From Ariolimax columbianus (lineage: Eukaryota; Mollusca; Gastropoda; Stylommatophora; Arionidae): 64,000 nt of DNA. Made by a program: the position numbers and the translations under genes. The number at the start of each line of letters is the position of its first letter. Position 1 is the stretch's first letter. The notes below the pieces were generated by a model. That model had not been told where the DNA came from, made no database searches, and saw only the letters and a program-made list of their open reading frames with translations. This document shows positions 12,121 through 23,269 of the stretch, one piece after another. The DNA is taken from NCBI GenBank assembly GCA_036924085.1, contig JAVGWX010000008.1:54001314-54065313 (forward strand), in the 5' to 3' direction.

Positions 12121-12255
12121 AAAGACAATACAGCCGCTAGACGTACGGACAGCAATGATGATTGGGAAGATCTACGGGACCCTTACAACAACACAGCAAC
12201 TGGTTTTCTGGGTGTCAGACGAAAGTCCATGCTTACTAACCCCTTATTGAACAAG
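12121..12255 (+). CDS. Candidate coding exon, unknown protein
   Basis: A 135-bp (45-codon) open segment is preceded by a pyrimidine-rich acceptor (gttttcag|aaag) and followed by a near-consensus donor (aacaag|gtaaga). The peptide contains SNDDWEDLRDPYNNTATGF and ends LLNK. Its DDW-x-D-x-R pattern recurs in the candidate exon at 29802-30095, which is also phase 0 at both ends. I do not recognise the family. The exon could equally be transposon-derived. A SINE-A copy lies immediately downstream, inside the putative intron. Confidence 0.3.
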
Positions 12256-12261
12256 GTAAGA

Positions 12262-12645
12262 TTTCTTTTGGTTTGGCTTCGTTTGTTCTCAATCTCCCAC
12301 TACCAAACCCTAAAAGAGCTTAAGTAGCAGAATATAGTCCAGAGAACGGAATGCGTTGTGTCGTAGTTTACAGAATGACTGCGATATTTGCACCTTTCGG
12401 TCCAACACATCCGACTTCAGCAACCTTTTTTTTTAGTACCGGGTTGTTAGCATTCCCTCTTCGATCCCTTTTTCTTAGCCAGTATGTCCTGCTGCAGCCT
12501 GTTATCCAGGATCACTGCGTGGAGGTGTAGAAGAGTCTTGGCAGCTCTGTTTCGCTGACCCTGACGCTAGCAGTCAGCTATGGATCGCTGACCACTGCAG
12601 CTCATGCGCTGCTCAGCATCTTGATCCCAGAATTGTTTTGAAGCC
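12262..12645 (-). mobile_element. SINE family A copy
   Basis: The minus-strand element has its 3' end at about 12262 and a core with 'tgcacctttcggtccaacac' (plus reading, about 12390-12410). The plus-strand text 'agaacggaatgcgttgtgtc' (about 12343-12362) is shared with the copy at 60625. Confidence 0.8.
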
Positions 12646-12949
12646 GACAGAAACTGGAAAATATGAAAGACTAATATGAAGTTCTCCTCGAAAACAGTAA
12701 CATGGAGGGACTGACGTTCTCATATCATCGCGTCCTTGATTTGCCATGCTTTTATGTAACCTTATTTGACCTGTGTTCGTTTACGTACATTGCCTATGTA
12801 CGTTAGCGTGGACTTCTATTTCTCCTATTTTAACCAACTTTCTCAAAATCTAGAGAGCTGAAATAGTGTACCAAGCCTCTGCTAATGCGACCTGTTAATC
12901 TATACATTTTTTTACACATGCTGCACAGATGATTCAAAAGTTTGGAAAA

Positions 12950-13260
12950 CGACCCTCTACTTACCTACCTACAATACCTATATACATACCTAAATGCATA
13001 CCTACATACCTGCTTATTTACTTTCCTATATATCTATATTTACTTACATACCTACCTATCTTCCTAGTGTCCGTCTGTACCTACGTACGTATCTACTAAC
13101 ATACCTATTGACCTACCTACCTATCTACTTACATACATATCTACCTACCTAGCTATCTATCTACCTACCTATCTACTTACACAACTATCTACCTACCTTC
13201 CTATCTACTTGCACAACTATCTACCTACCTTCCTATCTACTTCCATACCTATCTACTATC
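12950..13260. repeat. Tetranucleotide-rich tract (CCTA/TCTA/CATA)
   Basis: Degenerate repeats of ctac, ctat and cata. No open frame is worth noting. Confidence 0.85.
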
Positions 13261-13449
13261 TTGTTGTTCATCCATTGTCAATTTGCACTCCTTCGCACGA
13301 GTTCGAAGATGGCTAAAAAAAGTAAATACGAGCTCTGAACTGTATGTTGCACTTAATACAGGGAGATAAGATAGTCGCTTCCATATGGTTTTATTAAAAG
13401 TTGCTATGAGCTGACGAAGAGCAATAATCTTTGGATAGCCTCATTTATT

Positions 13450-13830
13450 CTTGATATGCCTTTCAAGAGATTGAAAGACGCCTGGTGGGCATAACTGTCA
13501 GACAACAGCGGCAAAACGTCCTGCCTAATGGCGACATCCGGAGAATGTCACACATCAAGGATGTTCTACAGTACATCAACGATTCAAAACACCGCTGGGC
13601 AGGTCCTATAGCCAGAAGACAAGAATAAAAATGAAGTATCATAACCACCATGTTGTGCCCACGCGACAAATAAAGACCTCGGGATGGCCCCCAACTCACT
13701 GACGAGATTCACTAGATAAGCACAACACACACGATCCAGCAACAGACGGATCACTATCCCGCTGGACGACACGCACCCGAGACAGAAACGACTGGATCTT
13801 GAGTTGGGAGCCGCTCAAGAGTGACCACCC
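13450..13830 (+). mobile_element. LINE C-terminal fragment
   Basis: Plus-strand frames give LVGITVRQQRQNVLPNGDIR, then IKDVLQYINDSKHRWAGPIARR (about 13550-13620), PRD..RPRDGPQLTDEI, and a WTTRTRDRNDW end. This order is the standard carboxy end of RTE-type LINE ORF2. In-frame stops are present. Confidence 0.75.
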
Positions 13831-13929
13831 ATTGGTGAAGAACGGGTCGAACTAAGAACTAAAAACATCATGCCTCTGAACACCCTCTGCAGGTGTGCTG
13901 CGCTAGTCTATGCGATTGGTGGCGATTCT

Positions 13930-14990
13930 TACCCAGTTATCGAGGTAAATACCGCACTGGAGCAGTAATCTCTTAGCGTGTCCTTGTACGGTTTCCGCTG
14001 ACCACCGCTTGCTCTCTTGCCATTTTGGAGTTCATCATAGGCCAGGTTGTTTTTGTAGAGGTTGATCTGACATGCGTAGACATGACCAGCCCAAATCAGC
14101 TGTGCTGCATAAATCATGGTGTGTGTACTTGCCATGCCCGATCGCGCTAACACATCTCTATTTCGAACAATTTCCTGCCATCTAATCTTCAATAGTTCCC
14201 GCAGGTGGTACATGTGGAAGTGGTTTAATTTTGTCAAAGAGCGATTATTTACGATCCAGGTCTCAGAGCGATTATTTACGGTCCAGGTCTCGAAGCGATT
14301 ATTTACGGTTCAGGTCTCATAGTAATTATTTACGGTCCAGGTCTCAGAGCGATTATTTACGGTCCAGGTTTCATAGTAATTATTTACGGTCCAGGTCCCA
14401 TAGTAATTATTTATTGTAGTGTAGGTAGAACAACTGCAGCTTAAACCTTCCTTTTTGTTTGAGACCTGATCCCTCGCCAATCCTACACATTAGTATGAAG
14501 TCTGTCAAATGCCGCACCCAACCCTAGCTGGTGTTGTATTCACCTCAGCATCTATGTGCATCACCAGAGATAGAGTACTGTCTAGGTCAACATTTTTTAA
14601 ACAATGACTGTGTACCATGATTGAAGGTTCTGAATCCCATATATTGTACCTGTTGATGTAGAACCTCTGTTTTTGTGAGAGATGGTGAAGACGAAGTTTT
14701 TGCAAGCTGTGGTGAACTGATCTTTGCAATCTTGCATGTCGACCTCCGTATTTAAATTTAAGGCACAGTCATCCGCGTAACGATAATCGCGTACATTCAC
14801 TCTGTGGATTCTGGTTTTGGCCTTGAACTTTCTAAGACTGAATATCCCTCCGTCAGTGTAGTAGTAAAGCTTAACTCCACCGTTGCAATCGCTGTAGGCA
14901 TTCTACGACATGGCAGACAGCATCATACTGAACAGAGTCGCGATCAGCATGCAACAACCTTGATTCACACCATTAAACAGGACGTGGACA
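13930..14990 (-). mobile_element. LINE RT to C-terminus, with internal 27 bp array
   Basis: On the minus strand: ATLFSMMLSAM (about 14925-14955), GGVKLYYYTDGGIFSLRKF, a YRYADDCAL catalytic block (about 14765-14795), FVFTISHK, then after the array LTKLNHFHMYHLRELLKIRW (about 14165-14225), AAQLIWAGHVYA and GGQRKPYKDTLRDYC (near 13960-14010). Stops and shifts inactivate it. The segment where ETWTV normally lies is amplified (see 14235-14420). Confidence 0.85.
14235..14420 (-). repeat. 27 bp in-frame array of the LINE ETWT motif
   Basis: Six full units and one partial unit of 27 bp occur. Read on the minus strand each unit encodes ETWTVNNRS or a close variant, and the last runs directly into LTKLNHFH of the LINE. 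The single-copy LINE motif at this point is normally (Y/C)-x-ETWT followed by the K/R-L-x-x-FH stretch, so the array is a tandem amplification of nine codons that kept the frame. Confidence 0.85.
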
Positions 14991-15064
14991 AGTATAGCGA
15001 AGTGTTCAAAACTTCATCTGTGACAAAAGTATATTTTATGCGTCTACATTTACATTCATACATG

Positions 15065-15074
15065 TGTGTGTATG

Positions 15075-15146
<72 letters not shown>
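15065..15146. repeat. (CA)n(TA)n microsatellite
   Basis: A (CA)n tract runs straight into (TA)n, at the 3' end of the minus-strand LINE fragment at 15155-15605. It may have grown from that element's tail. Confidence 0.95.
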
Positions 15147-15150
<4 letters not shown>

Positions 15151-15154
15151 CATC

Positions 15155-15605
15155 TAGTAACCAGTGAGGTCGTTGGGGCACACATGAAGACATCCTCACA
15201 ACCCCATACCACCCTTTTCTGTAATCGGCCGCTGCCTTTGCCTCTTCTGGTCGGAGATTGGTCCACTCTTTTATGTTGTCCTCCCACCTCTTTTTGGGAC
15301 GGCCTCTTCGTCGTCTGCCTTTCACCTTTCCGTGTAGGATCGTATTTGCAAGACCATTCGATCTCGATATGTAACCGTACCAAGCGAGTTTCCTTCTTTT
15401 GACAGTTGACAAAAAATCTTCAAAAGACCCTATTGTAATTCTATCTTGTCTTTCCTCATCTGTAACTCGATCTCTGTATGTAACGTTTAAATGTCTTCGG
15501 AAAAATCTCCAAGGCCTGCATTCTTCACTGAAGGCCAGCTGTAAATGTCCATGTCTCGCAAGCATAAAAGAATATTTACAGGACCAATGTACGCATTAAT
15601 CTGAT
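15155..15605 (-). mobile_element. RTE-like LINE C-terminal fragment, open frame kept
   Basis: A 140-codon minus-strand frame reads ITIGSFEDFLSTVKRRKLAW, YGYISRSNG, HGKVKGRRRRGRPKKRWEDN, IKEWTNL and so on to WLLDD. The frame is intact over the whole C-terminal domain, which suggests a fairly recent insertion. The 3' UTR text 'gaggtcgttggggcacacat' (plus, 15167-15186) recurs at 53569-53588. Confidence 0.85.
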
Positions 15606-15665
15606 TTTCGTGCATTGTGCTAACCGTTTATTTTGCCAAATTTGTGTTAAGCTGTGCAAGCGCCG

Positions 15666-15666
<1 letters not shown>

Positions 15667-15742
<76 letters not shown>

Positions 15743-15770
15743 GAGAGAGAGAAAGAGAAAGAGAAACGCA
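15667..15770. repeat. (TA)n microsatellite followed by GA-rich tract
   Basis: About 36 TA dinucleotides, then gagagagaaagagaaag. The stretch is self-complementary and could extrude a cruciform. Confidence 0.95.
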
Positions 15771-16335
15771 ATTAAAATATTTGGGCAGCGTGTTAACTTA
15801 AAATGGTAGCTGGATAGATAGACGCATAAAAAAACAGAACACAGATGTGGTTTCACATCCGCTCTCAGCAATACTAAGACATAAACACATCCCAATAGAA
15901 ACAAAGAGACAGCCGATAAATGGTATGTTTAAACCAAATCTCTTCTACCAATGTCAGACATTGATTCCCCCCCCCCCCCCCCAATGCGCCATAAAGAATA
16001 ATCATGGTATGCGAATTGAGGTGTTTGAGAAAAGTGGTCATTGTTACAAGGATGGACTGAGTACGACACGAAGAGATCAGACAGAAGGCGGGTGCAAACG
16101 GTGCATTGAATATATGGAAAGACATAATAAAATGGTTCGGACATCTGACATGAATGCCACCAAAGTTACCATCTGCGCGGATTTACAATACCAGAACCAG
16201 AGGGAGGCGAAAAAAAAGATGGATAGACAGTGTCAGTGAGACACTATGAAAACGCGGAATGTCAACAATATCGGCGACAAATCTGGCATACGATAGAAAG
16301 CTACACCTCCCCACGCCTCTAAAGACACAAGTGGA
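15770..16335 (+). mobile_element. LINE C-terminal fragment
   Basis: LKYLGSVLT (about 15773-15800), IPIETKRQPINGMFKPNLFYQ (15890-15950), then a poly-C run, then in another frame RKVVIVTRMD, IIKWFGHLTCMPP, GRRKKRWIDSVSETL, LAYDRKLHLPTPLK. The block order is that of a LINE ORF2 C-terminus, with several shifts. Confidence 0.8.
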
Positions 16336-16579
16336 TACTAAATGAAGATGAAAATGATAAACAAACGCACATGCAATAACGAATAAAAACAGCAAACACA
16401 CTGAGCATAGATATACACATACCTCGGTTGGCTTACACACTACAAAGAGACAGGGCAGACAATCACGTACAGGTATCCTTCCTAATCCCTTAATTGATTA
16501 TTACGTCCCTTACTTGTTATACGATTTGGTTTTAAAAATGGCTGATTGAACCGGGTTCATTGCAACAGGCCGAACCTCA

Positions 16580-16815
16580 TATGTGACTAATCTCTTTCAC
16601 TGCTGAAATTGCCAATGTCAGAGCTCCCGCAGCAGCACGGATATTTCCCTCTCAATTCATCGGGTGTCAATTTACAGCTGGGTCGACTGGGAAAAAACGA
16701 TGAAAAAACCAACGCCATACCCGATCTTTCAAACCGAGCCTGACACGACTTGAACCCGGTACTCCCGGTTCGTCAACCAAGCTCACATTCTACTGAGGTC
16801 ACGCTCACCGAGAAT
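16580..16815 (-). mobile_element. SINE-like family H copy
   Basis: It shares 'tttacagctgggt' and a head with tRNA-like character with 28625-28760. On the minus strand the head includes a B-box-like 'gggttcaagtcgtg'. Only two copies are visible, so the boundaries are rough. Confidence 0.45.
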
Positions 16816-17385
16816 GTCCTTAACAACGCAGACCATAGCAAAAGATAGACTTACTCAAGCGGCTTGTAGCATGTACAGGAACAAGTGACCTTTATTCTTC
16901 AGCCCTATATATCTTTCCAGTGTACCTCAGCCCTCAGCAATAGGACATGGCAACTCCCCTGCACCAACGATTGTGGTAACCAATATCTTTGCATCACAAC
17001 CGCTAGACAACCGACTTTGATTTACAAGAGCAGAGACTTCAAACACGCATATTGGTCAGAATACTTCACCTAACTGAAACGTTAGTCTTGGTTCCTGTTT
17101 CCTTCAAGTAGATGGAACAGATAAGATGTAGATAATAATTTATTTAAAAGAAAAAAAACACACTGATTTCAAACCATCTATTGCATTGCAAACACGCTTG
17201 CTAAAGCCAAAGCCAGAAGTAGAGCAAAAGAAGCAAAAACTTTACAAACAAACTAACACAAATCCCCGAAAGTGGTTGTTTCGCGGGCCAAAACATTTAG
17301 AAATCGCAGTCTAAATGTCAAATACAGAAAAACGTAGCTCACCTTCAGCCGACACAAAAATTTGACATTTTTTTTCTTCGGCGTT
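16815..17385. other. No recognisable gene
   Basis: Short unrelated open frames only. I see no family motif, repeat array or RNA structure. Confidence 0.35.
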
Positions 17386-17650
17386 CGTCCTAACAAGTAC
17401 GTTTCTGAAACTGAGTCGTAGTTTACAGCGAGATTACAATATATGCGCCTTTTGGACCGACACATCCGATTTCAGGACGACATTTCTTTAATCAGGTTTG
17501 CCTTTCCTCTTTGATCCCTAATCACTTAACCAGATTGCGTTGTTGCAGTTGGTTTCCATCGCTGCCTCTCGTAGGCAGAATTGGCTCTGAGTCCCTGGCT
17601 ACTGTCAGCTCAGTCACTGCTGCATCCTGGACCACCACATAAAGGTGGAC
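17385..17650 (-). mobile_element. SINE family A copy
   Basis: The plus reading has 'cttcggcgttcgtc', 'ctgagtcgtagtttacagcg', 'ggaccgacacatccgatttc' and the head block with 'ctggctactgtcagctc'. This copy resembles the subfamily at 56425 and 40180. Confidence 0.75.
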
Positions 17651-18004
17651 AAACTGAGAACAAGTAGACTTATAATTATTGGTGTTGCCGTCACTACGCT
17701 CCTGGCATGTTTGTCTTTGTAACTGTGTAACTTAAAGTTTTCTTTTCTTATGTTAACAATAACGTTAAGGAAAGGAAACCGAAAGTGACATTGTTAACGA
17801 TATCATTATTGATTACGTGTTAGCAGTTGTTATTCATGTTGTCACTGTAGCTGTTCTTGCGTACATTTTGCTGAATGGTCTACGTTTCTCGTCTATTCTT
17901 GTCCATATAGCATAAAATTGGCAGCTCTTTGAGGTGCTGTAGGAAACTGCCTTGCATTGATTTTATCTATGGAAGCTTACCGGCCCACAGTCCTTCGGCA
18001 GCTT

Positions 18005-18370
18005 TAGGTGAGTAAGCGAGTGAGAGACGAGTCAATGGGCGAATGCGTTGAGTGGGGAGTAAGTGTTTGGGGGAGCGTGTGGCTAAGTGAGTGAGTGAGT
18101 GAGTGAGTGAGAGACGAGTCAATGGGTGAATGCGATGAGTGGGGAGTAAGTGTTTGGGTAGCGTGTGGCTAAGTGAATGAGTGAGTGAGTGAGTGCGTGT
18201 GTGTCCGAGATAAGCGATTGGTTTTGATTGATTGAATGATTTATTGACTGACTGATTGATTGATTGACTAATTGACTGATTGATTGATTGACTGACTGGT
18301 TGATTGACTGACTGATTGACTGGTTGATAGCTTGACTGATTGATTGAATTATTTATTGATTGATTAAATT
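18005..18370. repeat. GTGA and TTGA tetranucleotide tracts
   Basis: A duplicated block of about 110 bp (containing 'gagacgagtcaatgggtgaa' and 'gagtggggagtaagtgtttg') carries (GAGT)n. It is followed by degenerate (TTGA/CTGA)n to about 18360. Confidence 0.85.
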
Positions 18371-18569
18371 ACATAAATTTTCTCTACATAAGGCATAGTG
18401 CCGACCATTTTTTCGGATTCCCTCATTTCGAAATCAGCCTCTCTTGGTAACACAAATGACATTTCTCAAACACTTCATTTCAGACATCGAAATTCTACTC
18501 CTACATGTCCTGAACAAGAACACTGGTAACACAGAGCCCGTAGACCCATCAGACTGTCTCTAGGTTGTG

Positions 18570-18740
18570 TCCGTGGCATCTCTGTGGTCTAGAGTTACGG
18601 TACTCGCCTATGAAAGAGATGGATGGAAACCGTGGGTCAGTTCTCACGAGTTTCAAACGACCCCTGGCCTCAAGGAAGGCGCAACCAGAGTGCTTGCATC
18701 CCAAGTTACCTTCAGACGTCTCGGCGTATGTCTTGTCTCT
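18570..18740 (+). mobile_element. SINE-like family I copy (tRNA-like head)
   Basis: It is collinear with 63065-63225 on the opposite strand. Shared features are 'gtggtctagagttacggtac' (A-box-like), 'tactcgcct', a B-box-like region and 'cttgcatcccaagttacc'. Translations of both copies look alike (RYSP ... SFKRP ... ECLHP), but this reflects DNA homology. Confidence 0.6.
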
Positions 18741-18744
18741 GAAG

Positions 18745-19055
18745 GACGTCTAACGTCTGATCAGGCAAAATATACAGGCCAAGACACTAAACCTCCTCGC
18801 TATCCTTCCTGGAAACGGGCTGTTTTTATGGGAGCATGACTAACGAGGTGAGGATCTATGTGATTCCCGTAATAGTGTGCGACACGCAGATGCAGCCAAG
18901 CGTAGCACAGCTGCATGGAGAACACCTGCTCACCTTCATCAGCATGCTCGGGGTGTAAGGAAAGCTACAACACACCGCCACTGAACGTCCTTTTCAGGGC
19001 GCACAGACGGGTAAATCTACCAATTATGGGCATTCCTTCAACAACAACAACATGA
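18745..19055 (+). mobile_element. Interspersed repeat family E copy, (AAC)n tail
   Basis: It carries one copy of the 37-bp unit (acgtctgatcaggcaaaata), then 'cctggaaacgggctgttttt', 'gcagccaagcgtagcacagc', 'cttcatcagcatgctcgggg', and a terminal 'tcaacaacaacaac'. The same element occurs at 45360, 55540 and 61740, and in truncated form at 28885. Confidence 0.75.
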
Positions 19056-19065
19056 CCAGCGCAGT

Positions 19066-19380
19066 TTCTTCCTCACTATAATCCAAATGCAGCACAAGTT
19101 ACATCATCAAGTCACACCATTGTTACACCATCAACATACATCATCAAGATATATCATCAAGTTACATCATCAAATTACATCATCAAATTACATCATCAAG
19201 TTACATCCTCAAATTACATCATCAAATTACATCATCAAATTACATCACCAAGTGACATCATCAAGTTACACCATCAAATTACATCACCAAGTTACATCAT
19301 CAAATTACATCACCAAGTTACATCATCAAGTTACACCATCAATTTGTATCATCAAGACAAAACCGTCTTGCAATAACCAA
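19066..19380. mobile_element. Foldback/TIR element remnant filled by a 13 bp array
   Basis: The left part 'ttcttcctcactataatcca' (about 19069-19088) and the right part 'gacaaaaccgtct' (about 19355-19368) match consecutive parts of the left arm of the foldback element at 62728-63064. Between them, about 20 copies of a 13-bp unit (tacatcatcaaat and variants) replace the short 'cacatcgcattat' segment of that arm. Confidence 0.7.
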
Positions 19381-19574
19381 CACACGTTTAGTGTGTGTAC
19401 CCGCGGGCGAGAGAGCTATAGAGTATTTTCATTTTGTAGCTGGTGCTGCTGTTGTTGAAGCTCTTGACATTTCTGTAGGAGAAGTTTACATTGGCTCATC
19501 TTACGTGCAAAAGACGTACTTGAGTAGGTGGATTGGTGTTCTCCATTCTTAGTTCTTAGTTGACCTGTGCTTCT

Positions 19575-19930
19575 ACAAGGGCAAATGCCCCTGTGCAGGT
19601 CCCAGCATGGTATGAGCTGGATATAGCCGGGAGAAGGATTTCCTGCTTAGCGGACTAGGCTTCAGCAGCTTAATACTCGTTGGGTGGTTAACGGATGTGC
19701 GATTTCATCTTAATAGACTCAAACACTAGAGCAACATAGACCCGCAGTCTGTTAGGGGCCATATATGCTGCTCTAAACAAACCACCTAACCATGGCTGGT
19801 GTTATGCCATGTCACAAAGTTAGTCGCCTCTGACGGCATGCTCTCTGCAGGGCAGTGGTGCAATTCTTGTCCTTGTCATACCCAAAGACCCAGACAGACC
19901 ACTCGGACCCGGACTCTGACTCGGGTTCTC
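19575..19930 (-). mobile_element. Interspersed repeat family C copy
   Basis: The reverse complement matches 2030-2240: the 'agagcatgccgtcagaggcg' region, the 'ggacaagaattgcaccactg' region, and 'agtgtttgagtctattaaga'. This is one of the longest copies in the window. Confidence 0.65.
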
Positions 19931-19964
19931 CATGCTGTAGTGAAATGCCTGGCTGCTAAGTAAA

Positions 19965-21690
19965 CTCGCGTTTCAATTGTGATTGCAAATGTTGATTCCT
20001 TCTCTTCGTCTCCTCCTCCCCCCGCCCGCCTCGTTGGCTGGGATTGCTATACAACATCCAGGAGCAAGAATAAGGACGTGAAATGAGGCCATGATCAGTA
20101 CATTTCATCTATCTCTGAGCTGTTCTCTCCGTCAGGGCATCTGATAACCAGCTCACCACAGCGCATCGAGGTCTAAAACTTGGCCAGGTTAATGCATCAT
20201 TTAGGCCGAGAGCTACAGCGACTGTCCCTTGTCAGAAGTTGAAGCCCACGTATATATCATACGCAAATTTCTCAGCGTTAACCGAGGTCTTCCTCATTGA
20301 TGTGCAACTGTCAAGCGTATCTGGTCAATGTGTTCACATTATTTTTGTGTCCACTATTTTCTCTGGTAATTTGCTTTAGAAGTTCTTTACAGGGATTATT
20401 CGACAGCTACTATAGAAAGTGGAGTCGTTGCCAGTTTTAAAGAGCGGACGTAGGTAGCTAAATACCAGCCCGTTGGCATTGATACCGCCTGTATAGTGAT
20501 TTGAACTCCCTCTCCAAATTTCCAAAATCTGCCTTATCCAGTTAGCTGCTTGATATGGGATCTCCATAGCTGGGCCAGTGGTTTTTCTGACACGTGGAAT
20601 ATGCTCAACTTCTGCCGCAGATTGTCATTGTGATGGTCTCTGTCTTATATGCAGCGCATTGCTAAAGCAGATATGCAGCTGCCAGTTCCGCAATTTAAAC
20701 GCATCTGTATTCTACAATTAGTTCCTGAAATAGAAGCAATGACAATAGTAGTACCATAGCAGACAATGCTGTCGGGATTGAAGTGTTTGAGACTACATTG
20801 TAGTAGGCCTATACTTTTTATGTGATGTGCGACCAGTTTCTTTTATTGGAGCCTTTCATTCTCGTACAATAACTATTTACAGATGTGTAGACTGGAGTGT
20901 GTGCCTATAAGATACTGAGAAGATACCGAGAAGATACCGAGAAGATACCGAGTAGATAGTTTATATTACTCTGCTATATTTATTCTTCATCAGTATATAC
21001 TTACTTTCCGTGTCCGCAAACCTCACAAAGTATTGGAACAGCAAACAGCCACCATGTGAGCTAGTTAGTTCGTCGTCATGTGATCCACCAAAGTACATGG
21101 TTCTTGCATTCCTGAACAGTTGTGCATATGATCTGGGGCCTTGGGTGGACCGCATTTCCCAATTTTATATTAAATTTCGATCTACACCTGGACACTCCTT
21201 CTTAATCTGTTCAGGGCTCTTCACACAGATGTTATGTCCTGTCACAAGTTCTTCTTTTATCTTCAGTCATTTTTTCCCCATATCTTTGACGCCATTTTTC
21301 GGTGAAGTGTTACCTCAGGTTTCTTGTCTGTAAACTGCACAATATGTAGCAAACATTTCCTTGATTTCTGAAGGGTTATAACCAACATGGGGATGTCTAT
21401 AATCGTAGAATTGCTGTTTCCCCTTTTGATTTCTAACTCGACACATCTCCTGATTTATGGTGTTGCAATACCAGCGATTGCATAAACTTTTTTCCCTTCC
21501 GTGTTGGCTTAAGAAACCCTATTACAATACGACCTGCATCATTTACTGCGACATTCACGTTGTCTTGTGTGTGCTGACTCGCTCCATCAGTGTCACAATT
21601 TAACTTATCTGTAGGTTCTAGCTTTGGTTCATTGAACCGTTATCTGAATTTGTTGTTAGCGAAGATTAATCAAGGTCAGGTGAAACTTAA
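19965..21690. other. No assignable gene
   Basis: Minus-strand frames at 20376-20567 and 20961-21155 look more protein-like than their surroundings, but I recognise no family and they have no supporting splice context. A 14-bp unit (agataccgagaaga) is repeated four times at 20905-20960. Confidence 0.35.
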
Positions 21691-21860
21691 CTTTACAACA
21701 TCTTTATACTGGTTTAGAATATTATGCAGAGTCTGTATACAACCAGTTTCCTGGAGGGTGGTTTTTACCGATGCGCGAGTCCCTCTTTATAGACTCAGAC
21801 ATCAGAGCTAAGATGCCAGTTAGGCGTCATCTATTGCTCCTCTTAACAAACCACCTGGGG
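21690..21860 (-). mobile_element. Interspersed repeat family C copy, partial
   Basis: The plus reading 'tttatactggtttagaatat', 'gagtctgtatacaaccagtt' and 'cccctttatagactcagac'-like text is the reverse complement of the 3' half of family C. Confidence 0.6.
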
Positions 21861-22159
21861 AAAGATGCAAATAACTTGGGGAGATTTTTTATTTGAATTG
21901 TGTTCGGGCAGCGGTCGTTACGCCCACTCTTTTCGATTTCCAACTGCCAAGGAATTTTTAACGTGCTCGATACGGAACACGGGAGTCCGATCTCACTACC
22001 CAGAGATCGTGGGAATTTTGACCAGAAGATCCACGTCAAACAAATTCCGGTCTCCACCGTGATTCGATCACGACTCCGGCACACGAGGCGGACACCTTAC
22101 TTCGAGACCACTAAGTCACTGTTCAAGACTCCACTTCGCGTTCTTGTTCGTGTTCCTAT

Positions 22160-22375
22160 AAACTGGCTGCTTCACAACAGTATGGTCGACGAGGTGTGGA
22201 TCGGCACTGTAATCCTCAAAGTAAAAAGGTTACTGAGGAGCCTCACATTGCACTACAGCCAGGGAGACCACGGTCCAAACGTCTCAGTTGCGTATTTGGA
22301 TATAAGAAGAACCACTGCAACCCAACGCAACCAAAACACCGTCGTCAAGCATTAACGCAACTCAACACGAGTAAC
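22160..22375 (+). mobile_element. Interspersed repeat family F copy
   Basis: Blocks 'gacgaggtgtggatcggcac', 'tgaggagcctcacattgcac', 'tacagccagggagaccac' and 'ggatataagaagaaccact' are shared with 24380-24600 and 40640-40815. Family F shares its 'ctggaaacgg' head with family E. Confidence 0.65.
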
Positions 22376-22654
22376 TTCGAATAGCAACATCTCTGCGAAG
22401 TCTGAACATCTCTACTTCTTGATTCCTCGTGAGTTAATAGCGCTTATAACCATTTCTATGAATGGAAGTTCTTATTCCCACTCGTTTCTGTATATGTCTC
22501 CGACAAAGCTCAGCGATTCTTATCATGAAGCTGTGCAACTATGGCGTTCAGTGACATTAGAGCTGTGGGGATCCGAGAGGTTCAGCCCTAGGATAAGATG
22601 CAATGTTATGTTGTGGGATCATAGGGATGGTTTGTGCTGGTTGTACGAGCTGTT

Positions 22655-23005
22655 GTTGTTGTTGTTGTTGTTGTTAATGCTACTCGCACTTGAGTTACGC
22701 AGTCTTGACGACTTTCTTTGGTGGCGGGTTACAGTGACTTTCATCACATCCCGAGGCGGGATTGAGAAGGTAGGCCGGGGTTCTCCTAGTTGTAGTGCAA
22801 TGCGAGGCTCTTCAGTAATCTCACCACTATGGGCACCACAGTGCAGATCCGCACCTTGTTAGTCAGACTGACATGAAACAGCCTATTCCCAATTAGAACT
22901 ACTTGGGAGTGAGACAGTCTTCACCAGTAGTTTCACCTGACGCTGACTAAAATAGCATGATAGCCTATGTTGCCTGACCTGACGATAAAGTCTTCTCTCC
23001 ATTGT
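22655..23005 (-). mobile_element. Mosaic of repeat families E and F
   Basis: A (GTT)n tract (22654-22675) is the tail in reverse. It is followed by 'atcacatcccgaggcgggat' (family E-like), a reversed family F block ('aatgcgaggctcttcagtaa'), and 37-bp-unit-like text at 22935-23000 ('cctgacgctgactaaaatag'). Confidence 0.5.
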
Positions 23006-23269
23006 AAACTATTCTAGCTATGTCATCTCAATGGTTTAGTGAGTATGTTGTGGAGGTGTACAACTGGCTCACAAAATGAATTATTACTCTCACTTTTTCC
23101 TCTCTGTCTCTCTTTTTCTTAACCTTCCCAGCATTGAGAGGATGGAGCGGGGATGTATGCCTCAAGACATGGGTACACACGAAGAAGGTATGTACTTCGT
23201 TATGTCGACATTTGATCACGTGATCTGGTCCTTTATGCCTGCTGTATTGCATTTCCGACTGTACATAAA

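Noticed and set aside
18565..18839. Similar peptides at 18565-18753 and 63085-63303 suggesting a gene family
   Set aside because: The similarity comes from copies of a tRNA-headed SINE-like repeat and is equally clear at the DNA level in regions without open frames.
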